64,000 nucleotides of DNA from Candidatus Obscuribacter phosphatis (GTDB lineage: Bacteria > Cyanobacteriota > Vampirovibrionia > Obscuribacterales > Obscuribacteraceae): NCBI GenBank assembly GCA_001899315.1, contig MOYA01000001.1, positions 2,259,819 through 2,323,818 on the forward strand. Reading direction: 5' to 3'. Position numbers and translations under genes: made by a program. Under the pieces are notes generated by a model that was not told the DNA's origin, made no database searches, and saw only the letters and a list, made by a program, of their open reading frames with translations. Position 1 is the stretch's first letter. Each line of letters begins with the position of its first letter. This document shows positions 42,880 through 51,749 of the stretch, in pieces.

Positions 42880-43994
42880 TTTTCTTTGGGCGCCACAACT
42901 GCACCCGAGAAAATAATCTGACCACTGCCACCATCGACGATATTAAGCAAGAAAGGACGATCAACTTTCATCTGCAAAGCCGGCGTGGGAGCAGAGCCAA
43001 AAACAACATCCATCGCAGTCGCCGCCGCCTCGGTGCCAGACTCGTCTACTTTTAACTTTGCTGTATGAGTAATACCGCTAACTTTGAGACCCGGACAGAT
43101 CAAGGCAAAATCAGAAAAATCGCTGATGCCCAAATTTCTGAAATATTGCTCAAGACCAAAGTCAAATTCCATAGAGAAGCGAGGCAAGCTCAAATTGATC
43201 TGACAATCAATCATTGGCATGGTCGGGTTTGAAAGAGCCGGTAAACAATGACCAAAATGAAAGCCGGGACGAGGTAAGACTATCTGCATAAAGAGAGGCG
43301 AATTGAGATAGCGCAACTTAATTACCTGAAAGGCTTCAGACTCAAAATATTCAAAGTTTGCAGTCTGATGCATCATCGCCACCTGATAGGGCTGCCCACC
43401 TATTGGATAGAAAGGCTCGGGGGCACACTTCTCACTCTTAAAGTGGTTCTGCCAATCACCTTTAAAATAAACAGCATTGGTAATAAGCAATTCTTGACCG
43501 CGGACATCTGATACAAGATTTTGAATTAGATCTTGGGTGGCATTGGCAGCCCAGTAGTTTATCTGAGCCGGTGCTTCAGGAGAGGCGAAATCGATTCCAT
43601 AAAGTGAAGCTGAATAAGACTCGATGCAATTATTGACGAACTGATCGTGGCAAAAAATACCTTTATTGAACCAGAGAGCTGAAGCAATCAATAATTTGTG
43701 ACCAAAAGCCTGCGAAGTCAGGTGGTTTATTAGCTGGCGATTCCAGGGATTGATCTCGGATGGGTTAGGCAGCTTCAGAGTCTGCGAAATTTGCATAAAG
43801 GTCTCACCAGCTGCTCCGTTATAGAGCATGCAAAGCACCAAAAAGATGGAAGTGGGAGACATAAAGATATTGTCTTGCGGCTTGGCCATGGCTACTTGCT
43901 TGAATAGCTCAATACCAAAGCCATTGTTCATTTGAACAATATGCTTCCAATAGTCTTTATCGGACGGATCAATCGGATGTAGTGTCTGCATCAT
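42876..43994 (-). CDS. Serpin-family protease inhibitor
   Basis: The 372-residue protein follows the serpin fold: NIFMSPTSIFLVLCMLYNGA near the N-terminus, LLITNAVYFKGDW (the NAVYFKG signature), and a hinge ESGTEAAATA leading into the reactive-centre loop (about residues 320-345) before RPFLLNIVDGGSGQIIFSGAV. The small-residue hinge is typical of inhibitory serpins; the exact P1 residue within VVFGSAPTP cannot be set. It blocks serine or cysteine proteases by suicide inhibition. I see no signal peptide, so export is uncertain. It lies downstream of the secretion locus on the same strand and converges on the biosynthetic operon. Confidence 0.92.
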   Translation of the reverse strand: MMQTLHPIDPSDKDYWKHIVQMNNGFGIELFKQVAMAKPQDNIFMSPTSIFLVLCMLYNGAAGETFMQISQTLKLPNPSEINPWNRQLINHLTSQAFGHKLLIASALWFNKGIFCHDQFVNNCIESYSASLYGIDFASPEAPAQINYWAANATQDLIQNLVSDVRGQELLITNAVYFKGDWQNHFKSEKCAPEPFYPIGGQPYQVAMMHQTANFEYFESEAFQVIKLRYLNSPLFMQIVLPRPGFHFGHCLPALSNPTMPMIDCQINLSLPRFSMEFDFGLEQYFRNLGISDFSDFALICPGLKVSGITHTAKLKVDESGTEAAATAMDVVFGSAPTPALQMKVDRPFLLNIVDGGSGQIIFSGAVVAPKEN

Positions 43995-44051
43995 CGCCGC
44001 AATCAGGTTTTAGTTAGATACTCTTTACCCCGCCCGGGGCAAATATTCTCA

Positions 44052-47027
44052 CTAAAACTCAAGACCGGGTTTGCGTTTATTTTCAGTTTTGCTTTCACTT
44101 TCGCTGCCGAAGGAAGTGACAGGCTTGCGCTGGTTATCACTCAAGACCTGTTGAGCGGTCTCGGCTATCTGAGAAGCACCTTCAAATAATGCACGTTTGC
44201 CGGGCATGGCATCTCTAGATTGCGGAGCCAGTCCACCATAGCGAGGTGTAGCCGTCTGCTGAGGAGTAGCAGAAAGAGACCCTAGTTGCGGCGCTTCTGG
44301 GCTTGCTGCTTCGGTCTGAGGCTCGCCGAAACCTTGAGCTTGAGCGAAGGTCGGGATGACGCCCGGTGCAGCCGGAATCATACCGGGAGCCGCCTGCGGA
44401 GCACCGCCGGCCATGGCCATATCAGAGACGACGCGAGCAGCGGTGACCAGTTCAGCCTGCGGTGCTGCGCCGATGAATTGACCGCATTCTATGCAGAACT
44501 TGCCCTTGCCTGCCGGTTTGTTACAGGCAGTGCAAATGCGAGCCCCAGAGGCGGCGGCAGGCTGTGACGGTTGTTCAGGCAGAAAGGCCGATTGCGAACC
44601 CATTTCAGTGGGCACAAATCCGCCCCCGCCTAGACCTGCAGAATGTGTAGAGTGTGCAGACGGTGCACCTGCCTGCATGCCATTGCCTTGATAGCCTGTC
44701 TGGTTTGCTGCTTGCGATAAGGCATCAACCACCGATGCTGCCGTTTGAGCAAAAGCAGGCGAAGCAAGAGGTTCGGGCATGGAAGGCAGATCACCTTCGG
44801 CTTGTTGCCTTGGTGGCTGTCTCTTGGCACTGACGTTGTGCAAGAGGTGCAGTCTGGCAATCTCTTCGATGCCTCTCAGGTCAACCATAAAGGGCTTGGT
44901 TTCACCAAACTCGGGATCACCGGCTGGTGATAGATAGACCAAAGCATGTTGCTTTTCCATACGCTTAATCGAATCTGTGTCGACCCTGGCGACAACCTGT
45001 TGCGAGTGAATTCTGTTCCAACTGGTAGGGAAGATACCGAAACCGTTGGCTTGGAAGTGGTCGGCAACACCAGGGACGACGATGGCGTGTTTGCCGATTT
45101 CATCCGAGAAGAATTTTGCCGTAGTTTCATCTGCGTTGTGCAAGCAGACACGCACTGCCGAGTTGGAGAATATAGTCTTCAGTTCGGAGCTGACGCCTGT
45201 CTTGTCGGCGCCTTCGATTTGGCTGACGTTCTGCAAGATAACCGTCAAGCCGCCGTTGGCACCACGGACGATAGCTGAGAGCCGACCGGCAAGGTCGATA
45301 TTGAGGGTCTGATATTCGTCAAAGAAGGCAAACAGTGGCAGCACCGACTTTGTACCATATCTGGTGTGCAAGGCTTGTTGCAACTGATAGACGAAACAAG
45401 CAGCAAGCGATTCAGCATCGGGACCCAAAGATGCGGGAGCACCGAAGATGAGCACCGTGGGCTCGCGCATACAAGCTTTCATGTCGACATTGCTCTGGTG
45501 CGTGACACGCAAGATGCCGGCATTCTTAAACATGCGCAGACGACCGCGCACACCTTGAATGTTCTTATCCCAGTCACTATCTGTACGAATAATGGAAGAT
45601 AGTCTCTGGGTCAACTCGCTTAGTTCGGCGGCATCCATACTGGGATCCGCTTTCAGTTTGCGCATCGATTCGACGATATTGCGACGGTTGTTGACCAGCT
45701 TCATCAAACCAAAGGGGTTGCACGGCAAGGGATCGAGCTGAGCAGCCTGACCATTCTCGTCTTCACCAAGGACCTGCACGGCGCCCCATTTGAGCAGCTG
45801 CACCAGACCTTCGATATAACCCATATCACGCTCTGCCCAGTGCTGTTCTTCAGGCGGCAGCGAGTTGATGTCTTGCACGATTGACGAGGCAAAGGTATTT
45901 GGATCTAGATCAAGCGGATTCCAGTGAATAGACTCAGAATCGAGTGGGTTGAAGTAGAGTGTGCGGAAACCAGCATGTTGAGCCTCGGGCAAAACTGTGT
46001 ACTTGAAGCCTTCTCTCTTCTCATCCAAGTTGGGATCGTTGGCTTTAGCTTCTAAAGCAATAATGACGCAAGGCTTAGCCAACATAGCTTTGATGATGGC
46101 GCGCATCAGGGTGGTTTTACCTGAACCGGAAGGCGCTACGATGAACATATTTTTGTTGGGCAAGCGTCCCATCGGAATGGTGACAGGCAAGTGCGTGCGA
46201 GCCAGGAAGCCGAATGGTATGACCACACCGTCTGCTTCAGTCCAGGTAGCGCTGGGATTTTTCTTGCCTATACGACCGTGGCGTCTGCCATTAGGCGGGC
46301 AAACAAATGAGCGTTCGTATTCGCGTGGGGTCATAAGACCGCTAGGCGGATTGAATGTGCGGATTGTCTGCCAAGGGAAAAGACGTTTCTTGTGAGCGGC
46401 GGCAATGATGAGCGCAAGCAAAACCAAGGTGGGCATGAGGATGGCAATCGATGTAGCATCAAGGAAGCTCTTGCCTTTATGACCGAGAGAGATAGGATGT
46501 TTTGCCGCGCTTCTTGCCGTCTCAATACGCAGGTTCTTACCGGCGGCGCCTTGAGACATGCCTTCACCCATAATCTGACCAGGCATATGCTGCGCCATGT
46601 GTCCGGGCATACCAGGCTGCATTTGTGCAGGAGCCATTTGTGCAGGAGGCATCTGGCCCTGAGGCGCAAGCGGAGCATTCATTGGTTGTCCGTTTGGACC
46701 AAAGACAACTGCACCTGGTTGAACAAAGGGATTATGCGCAGGAGGAGCGGTATTAGTGGGTAAATTTCCCACCATGCCGCCCTGCATAGGAGCCATTCCC
46801 GGGGACATTCCCGGAGCCATTCCCGGAGACATAGTATTAGTCATTCCGGGCGCCATTGCTGGAGCCATAGAACCATCTACGCTGGGCGCCATATAAGCGC
46901 CGCCGTCGGCAGAAGACTGCATTTGGTTCATATGCTCGAACTGTCTAGCAGTGACAATCTCGCCGGTGTCTAGATTGCGAAAGTGGGTAACAACACCCCT
47001 CTCGTTCATTTGTGCGCGCCAACCCAT
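44052..47027 (-). CDS. VirD4/TraD-like type IV coupling ATPase
   Basis: The 991-residue protein has one transmembrane helix at about 192-210, Walker A VAPSGSGKTTL with APSGSGKT at 298-305, and Walker B LPLFAFFDEYQTLN. It thus belongs to the VirD4/TraD/TraG coupling proteins that feed DNA or protein into the secretion channel. Unusual parts are the N-terminal 160 residues, rich in Met, Pro, Gly, Ala and Gln with repeated (A/S)PGM units (about 55-80), and a C-terminal zinc-ribbon-like CTACNKPAGKGKFCIECG near residue 850 in a low-complexity tail. The start ATG has AGGAGAG upstream. It is the last gene of the secretion block. Confidence 0.82.
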   Translation of the reverse strand: MGWRAQMNERGVVTHFRNLDTGEIVTARQFEHMNQMQSSADGGAYMAPSVDGSMAPAMAPGMTNTMSPGMAPGMSPGMAPMQGGMVGNLPTNTAPPAHNPFVQPGAVVFGPNGQPMNAPLAPQGQMPPAQMAPAQMQPGMPGHMAQHMPGQIMGEGMSQGAAGKNLRIETARSAAKHPISLGHKGKSFLDATSIAILMPTLVLLALIIAAAHKKRLFPWQTIRTFNPPSGLMTPREYERSFVCPPNGRRHGRIGKKNPSATWTEADGVVIPFGFLARTHLPVTIPMGRLPNKNMFIVAPSGSGKTTLMRAIIKAMLAKPCVIIALEAKANDPNLDEKREGFKYTVLPEAQHAGFRTLYFNPLDSESIHWNPLDLDPNTFASSIVQDINSLPPEEQHWAERDMGYIEGLVQLLKWGAVQVLGEDENGQAAQLDPLPCNPFGLMKLVNNRRNIVESMRKLKADPSMDAAELSELTQRLSSIIRTDSDWDKNIQGVRGRLRMFKNAGILRVTHQSNVDMKACMREPTVLIFGAPASLGPDAESLAACFVYQLQQALHTRYGTKSVLPLFAFFDEYQTLNIDLAGRLSAIVRGANGGLTVILQNVSQIEGADKTGVSSELKTIFSNSAVRVCLHNADETTAKFFSDEIGKHAIVVPGVADHFQANGFGIFPTSWNRIHSQQVVARVDTDSIKRMEKQHALVYLSPAGDPEFGETKPFMVDLRGIEEIARLHLLHNVSAKRQPPRQQAEGDLPSMPEPLASPAFAQTAASVVDALSQAANQTGYQGNGMQAGAPSAHSTHSAGLGGGGFVPTEMGSQSAFLPEQPSQPAAASGARICTACNKPAGKGKFCIECGQFIGAAPQAELVTAARVVSDMAMAGGAPQAAPGMIPAAPGVIPTFAQAQGFGEPQTEAASPEAPQLGSLSATPQQTATPRYGGLAPQSRDAMPGKRALFEGASQIAETAQQVLSDNQRKPVTSFGSESESKTENKRKPGLEF

Positions 47028-47196
47028 CGACTAGCTCTCCTGCAACTATGAATGCTCATAGATTAATCGTATCAAATCAGAATATCGCACAATAGATTCC
47101 CCTTAACAACGCGGAAACTACGAAATCCAGAGCAATTTCTTGCCGATTGAGACAAATCTACGTCTACTCTTCGGAGACTCTTCGTCTACTTCTCGG

Positions 47197-47829
47197 CTAC
47201 TGACCCTTTTCCTGAATGCCGACAATGTGCCAGCCGCTCGGTCCGCGCTGGACCAGGTATTCGACACTGACAGGTTTTTGCTGCTGCCCGGCTGCCGGGG
47301 AATTGAGTATCTGTGTGCCATTCATAAAAATGACAATGCTACCGTCGGGATTCTGCTGACCGCTGGAAATACTGGTTATATTAAACTGGCTGGTCAAGTT
47401 CGAGGTCGTCACAAGCTGTTCCAAATCGGGCGTCCAGACATTATTGCGATAAGCTTTGGCTGTCTCACTGTCCATCATAGCCATAGCCTGAGCCTGACTG
47501 GCAGATGCAGCATTTGAGTTCATGTTGAAAGAATAGGTGACAAAATTGCGCACAAAATCTTGGGCCGCTTGCGCATCTGATACTTGGGGCGTAGTCGCCG
47601 CATTGGGATCACCACCCGGTCCTGTGACAATTGATGACCCGCTGCCGCCGACGGCAGCCGCTCCAGTATTGGGGTTATAGGGATTCTGCTTAGTGCGAGC
47701 CCTTCTTGGTGGTTCTGAAGGCGCTCCGCCCCCGAGAAGCAAGGTAAAGAAGACCCCAGCCATAAGACCGGCCACAGCCACCATGATCAGAGTTAGTTTG
47801 TATCTTTCACCGGCTTGATAGTCGAACAT
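47197..47829 (-). CDS. VirB8-like membrane protein (inferred)
   Basis: The 210-residue protein has one N-terminal transmembrane helix (LTLIMVAVAGLMAGVFFTLLLGG, about residues 12-34), a low-complexity Pro/Gly/Asn linker and a C-terminal domain of about 130 residues starting AAQDFVRNFVTYSF and ending in YLVQRGPSGWHIVGIQEKG. One helix plus an NTF2-like periplasmic domain is the layout of VirB8/TcpC inner-membrane scaffold proteins. The match is by architecture and position between the VirB4 and VirD4 genes, not by clear motifs, so I rate it as inferred. It starts 8 bp after the VirB4 stop. Confidence 0.5.
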   Translation of the reverse strand: MFDYQAGERYKLTLIMVAVAGLMAGVFFTLLLGGGAPSEPPRRARTKQNPYNPNTGAAAVGGSGSSIVTGPGGDPNAATTPQVSDAQAAQDFVRNFVTYSFNMNSNAASASQAQAMAMMDSETAKAYRNNVWTPDLEQLVTTSNLTSQFNITSISSGQQNPDGSIVIFMNGTQILNSPAAGQQQKPVSVEYLVQRGPSGWHIVGIQEKGQ

Positions 47830-47837
47830 AAATCACA

Positions 47838-50657
47838 TCAACCAGACTGCAAAAGGTCTTCGGTAAAGGTTTCTGGTGTATAACCTTGACCCAACAAGTG
47901 ACAGGCCCAGCGGGCATCGCCCTGACAAAGCTCGATCATCTTTGAACGCATCGGCTGATCTGTGTTGGGTTCAGTGGTTGCGACCCAATACATAAAGCGC
48001 GGTACAACCAATTTCACCACACCACGAGACATCTTGTGATAGATAAGGAAAGCATCTGAATACTCACGGTTCTTCCTTGTTAAATGAGCAATAGAAGACA
48101 TTTCCTGCGGGGTCAAACCACAAGCGTCGCGGATGGCATCAAAGTTTGATGGGTCGTTACCCAAGATGATCTTGATAGCCGAGTTTGTGGCCAGGTTGCG
48201 GGCTCTATCATCCCGCAGCAAGTCGCCGAGTTCCTGAGATATGCCGATAAAGAGCAGACCTAAGTGTCGGCTGGTGCGTGAAGCGTCTTCCACAAGAGTC
48301 TTGCCGCCTTCATAGCGCAATAGTCTCCACAACTCGTCTATACAGAATACAAAGCGCGAAGGCTTACCTTTAGCAACTTGTTCTGCCTTATGTTGAGCGG
48401 CGCGGCGCAACACATAGTCAGAGACGAACAAGGTGACTACCGCTTCTAGGGTCTTGTCGTGGGCCAAATCGGAAGTGTCGAAGACCATGAGCTGAGTGTC
48501 CATAGGTATGGACGTGGGCCCATCAAAAAGCTTGCCGAAAATAGCACCTTTGCAATAAAGACTGAGACGATTGGCTAGATCCTCACAAACCTCTCCTCTT
48601 TTAGACTTGGTGTGACGGCTGGCTTCTTCGCTGAGCCAAGCCACCAGGTCTGATTCGATGGGAATGCGCCCTTGCGCCGCACAAGACCTATAAATCGCCT
48701 GTATGCCTTGCATTAGTATCGGCTTTTCATCTTTGTTGAGAGACTGTTCGCCCTTTTCACCCAACATAACCGAATGGAAATTGAGTATCTTGATGATATG
48801 AGATTCGGGCGGATTAGCCGGATCAACCGGCTTGCCCTCTGGTCCAGAAAGGGGCAAGTCATAGAGATTTATGCAAACTTGGCCATCTGGACCAAGCTTG
48901 ATATAGGCAGTGTCGTCATAGACTTCGGTGATCATCCGATAAGAGCCGGAACGGTCGATAATGATTGTCTTTGCTCCAGACAGAGTCTTCATTTGAATAA
49001 TCTGTTGGGCCACCATAGACTTACCTTCACCAGGCTGACCGAAGACTATGCAAAGAGCATTGGGAAGTTTCTCATCATATGGATTGAGAAAAACCGGTTC
49101 CAAAGTTTCTTTGGAAAAGCCCAGCCAATCGCCTTTCTCTGAGCCTAGTTTGGCATGAACAAAAGGAAAAGAGTTGCGTACCGTGGGAGTTCTCACCGCC
49201 TTACCGCGCCGAGCCACATCGATACCCAAGCCAGGCAGACTGCCGACAAAGAGTGACTTCTGTTCATGATAGCCAATAACAAAACGAGCACCACGACATT
49301 GTGGTGCCGCCGACCGAACAAACTCTGTGGAGCGGTTCAATTCTTCCATAGAGTCGGCGAAGAGAGTGAAATAAATGGCATAGTTGAAAACTTCTATATT
49401 GGTCGTGTACAACTCCGAACCAATATGAGCAGCTTCCTGAGCCTTCTCGGCTTCTTCCTGGTTAGGAGCCGAACGTTGTCCCATGATTGACTGATAGGTG
49501 TTGGCTGTGGCCTGGGCTTGCTTTTTCTGCAAATTCTTGCGGAATAACTCTTTATCAAGTTTATGAGCATAAATGTTCATGCGCCATTCGCAGTTGAGCC
49601 TGAGCAGGGGCTGCAACCAAAGCGGACCAGTGCGCTCTGGCAAGCGGTTCATATAGAGAGTTCGAATATAGCGACCTTTTATTTCTGGATCTTTTGGATC
49701 TGAATAAGGATCTGTCGAAGGCAGATACTCGGTCATGTCGGTTATCTTGACGAAGTCAGGGCTGGAAAAGTCATAACGACTTTCGCAGAGTTGCTGCCGG
49801 ATTGTCGCAGGCTCGGTGTCGGGAAAGACTCTGCGCACAGATGGCGGTGCCGCCTGGGTCAAGGGACGCTGCGGCATAGGCAAAGTATCAGAGGGTAGAG
49901 AAGCCTGGCTGGGATTAAGCTCTTTGTAGAGCATCTGAAAATATTCGACCGCAGAGACAGGGCGTCCGATCATGCCGCAGCTGCCCAACTGGTTGATATA
50001 ACCGTTGGCTCGTTGCACCAGGGTAGTGACGTTCTTAAAGTGACTGCCTACAGATTGTCTGGCTGCCTGACTGGTGAAAGCATCCATAACGTTATTGACC
50101 GCCGACTTAATTAGACTCTGCTTTTGCGGTTTCTCCTTGGGCGGACGATAGCAGAAGCTGACAAAGAATTTGAGTTCTGGTATGAAGTTGCGCGACAGCA
50201 AATTAGCTTGGTCGTTCTCGACTACTCTGGCTACATAGCGCAGAAAGTTATCCTCAGTGCACTCCACCGGATGCTTTTGGAAATACTCGTTTTTGGAAAT
50301 GTTATGACAAACCACGGTCAGCTGAACCGAAGTATCGATACCGTTGAGAAAGCCGGTAAAGTGGTTCATTAGAGAAACCAACCTTACTTCGTCAAAGCCA
50401 GAGACATGCACCCCGTCTACTTCAAAGCAACAGCGGTAGGTACCGTCTTTGAGAACCAGAATGCCCAAGCCCGAGGCATCATCATGAAAGAGATCCCATA
50501 GAGGCAAGAGACACGAAGCCGATGAATGAGGCCGCGGCACAGGCTCACCCGGCAATCTTGAATTGGATCCCATTTGCTGCGAAGCTTCATCACCGCGCTT
50601 AAGGAAGCCCAGCAAGCTGTTCTCTTTTTGATAGGAACGTTTAATCGAAGTGACCAT
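47838..50657 (-). CDS. VirB4/TraC-like secretion ATPase
   Basis: The 939-residue protein has Walker A GQPGEGKS at 540-547, the following IIIDRSGSYR strand and Walker B FVFCIDELWRLL, all typical of VirB4-type ATPases that power type IV secretion assembly and substrate transfer. The N-terminal 500 residues match the family's CagE/TrbE-type region in length. A C-terminal section with LFIGISQELGDLLRDDRARNLATNSAIKIILGND carries the usual ATPase sensor region. The gene follows the PrgI/VirB3-like gene by 12 bp, the order usual in Gram-positive-like and many bacterial conjugation loci. Confidence 0.88.
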   Translation of the reverse strand: MVTSIKRSYQKENSLLGFLKRGDEASQQMGSNSRLPGEPVPRPHSSASCLLPLWDLFHDDASGLGILVLKDGTYRCCFEVDGVHVSGFDEVRLVSLMNHFTGFLNGIDTSVQLTVVCHNISKNEYFQKHPVECTEDNFLRYVARVVENDQANLLSRNFIPELKFFVSFCYRPPKEKPQKQSLIKSAVNNVMDAFTSQAARQSVGSHFKNVTTLVQRANGYINQLGSCGMIGRPVSAVEYFQMLYKELNPSQASLPSDTLPMPQRPLTQAAPPSVRRVFPDTEPATIRQQLCESRYDFSSPDFVKITDMTEYLPSTDPYSDPKDPEIKGRYIRTLYMNRLPERTGPLWLQPLLRLNCEWRMNIYAHKLDKELFRKNLQKKQAQATANTYQSIMGQRSAPNQEEAEKAQEAAHIGSELYTTNIEVFNYAIYFTLFADSMEELNRSTEFVRSAAPQCRGARFVIGYHEQKSLFVGSLPGLGIDVARRGKAVRTPTVRNSFPFVHAKLGSEKGDWLGFSKETLEPVFLNPYDEKLPNALCIVFGQPGEGKSMVAQQIIQMKTLSGAKTIIIDRSGSYRMITEVYDDTAYIKLGPDGQVCINLYDLPLSGPEGKPVDPANPPESHIIKILNFHSVMLGEKGEQSLNKDEKPILMQGIQAIYRSCAAQGRIPIESDLVAWLSEEASRHTKSKRGEVCEDLANRLSLYCKGAIFGKLFDGPTSIPMDTQLMVFDTSDLAHDKTLEAVVTLFVSDYVLRRAAQHKAEQVAKGKPSRFVFCIDELWRLLRYEGGKTLVEDASRTSRHLGLLFIGISQELGDLLRDDRARNLATNSAIKIILGNDPSNFDAIRDACGLTPQEMSSIAHLTRKNREYSDAFLIYHKMSRGVVKLVVPRFMYWVATTEPNTDQPMRSKMIELCQGDARWACHLLGQGYTPETFTEDLLQSG

Positions 50658-50669
50658 AGGCTGAATTAC

Positions 50670-51008
50670 TTACTCCGTAAATTCAGGCAATTGTTCATCA
50701 ACCAGAAAGCGCACCGGATTGGGATCCGGACCTGGTATGTAAACGCTATTGCCTACGTAGTAGTTAATCATGACCTCCCAACCACCCACACTCTGGTTCA
50801 TGGTGAAAAGAGCGTAAGCCGGTCCAACCAAACCTAGAAATATACAGATATAGAGTCTTAAATCGTGGGAGCCGAACATTATCGGCACCATCCATGAATA
50901 AAGCTGAGTTGAGACTACAAGACTAACCAAGATCCAAATCAGCTGGTCGTAGCGCAACCCGAACAGCTTAGGCGAATCTTCTAAGTTTAGTGGTGTAATG
51001 TCTTCCAT
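50670..51008 (-). CDS. PrgI/VirB3-like small membrane protein
   Basis: The 112-residue protein has two adjacent hydrophobic helices (LIWILVSLVVSTQLYSWMVPIMFG and LYICIFLGLVGPAYALFTM) preceded by a short polar leader. A small two-helix protein directly upstream of VirB4 is the PrgI/TrsC/VirB3 position in type IV secretion loci. The motif FGLRYDQLIWIL near the start resembles the first helix of that family. It likely binds VirB4 at the inner membrane. Confidence 0.65.
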   Translation of the reverse strand: MEDITPLNLEDSPKLFGLRYDQLIWILVSLVVSTQLYSWMVPIMFGSHDLRLYICIFLGLVGPAYALFTMNQSVGGWEVMINYYVGNSVYIPGPDPNPVRFLVDEQLPEFTE

Positions 51009-51071
51009 AACTTCATTCTATACAATTGAGAATTACAAGCAAGCGCAGGTGAGACTAGGGTGAGGCTCAGG

Positions 51072-51743
51072 TCAAGCGCCGATAGCCGCCTTTGGCACAA
51101 ATATTTCTTCCACCAGATGAGGCGGAAGCCTTACAGGGGCTTTATTCCCGCTGGCAGCAAAACTACGCATCTTTTCAACCATTTCTCGTGGTAGATTGGC
51201 TCCTTTTACTTGCTGATAATATTTATCGGCTTCGGCAAACTCTCCTGAAAGTCTCAGTACTTCTGCCAGTATATAGTTATAGCGAGGCCTATTGCCAAAC
51301 CAAGTTTCGTCGGCTAGAGCGCTGCTCAATTCCAGCTTAGCCAGCTTGAGAAACTTTTCGCCATCCTTTCCTTCCTCTCTAGAGCACCAATAGCCATTGA
51401 GGGCCAGAACTCCTCGATCAAGAAAGTGCACATTTTTATTGCGACCGGTCTGTACCGCATGGGCAAACTTCTTTGATGGTTCCAAAGGCGGAGCATCAGG
51501 CACCAGCTGAGGCAAGAAGTGATGCTCGGAAAAAGAGCTGAGCCACCAGGTATAGAGACAATTTGGGCAGGTGGCAAGCAGAGCGGCACGCAATTCAGGA
51601 TCTGGCAGCACCCGGTGCAAATCGGTTTCAACCGGGGTGTTTTTTTCGACCGGAGGAGTTCTAGCGAGCTCGAAGGAAGCAAACACTGTTTCGCAATCTG
51701 GGCAAACCAGCGACAACTGCCTGAGCTTGAAGAACTTAATCAT
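51072..51743 (-). CDS. DUF2225 zinc-ribbon protein
   Basis: The 223-residue protein has a CPDCE motif (about 14-18) and a second CPNC (about 59-62), followed by LYTWWLSSFSEHHF: a DUF2225-type zinc ribbon. The C-terminal half is TPR-like helices, with YNYILAEVLRLSGEFAEADKYYQQ (about 160-185). DUF2225 proteins are of unknown function. It is wedged 6 bp after the giant VirB6-like gene and before the PrgI-like gene, so it is probably part of the secretion locus. No signal or membrane helix is visible. Confidence 0.7.
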   Translation of the reverse strand: MIKFFKLRQLSLVCPDCETVFASFELARTPPVEKNTPVETDLHRVLPDPELRAALLATCPNCLYTWWLSSFSEHHFLPQLVPDAPPLEPSKKFAHAVQTGRNKNVHFLDRGVLALNGYWCSREEGKDGEKFLKLAKLELSSALADETWFGNRPRYNYILAEVLRLSGEFAEADKYYQQVKGANLPREMVEKMRSFAASGNKAPVRLPPHLVEEIFVPKAAIGA

Positions 51744-51749
51744 GGTCTA

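Noticed and set aside
44027..44039. GC-rich CCCC/GGGG hairpin after the coupling-ATPase gene
   Set aside because: Only 4 bp of stem and no U-tract on the minus strand; not a convincing terminator.
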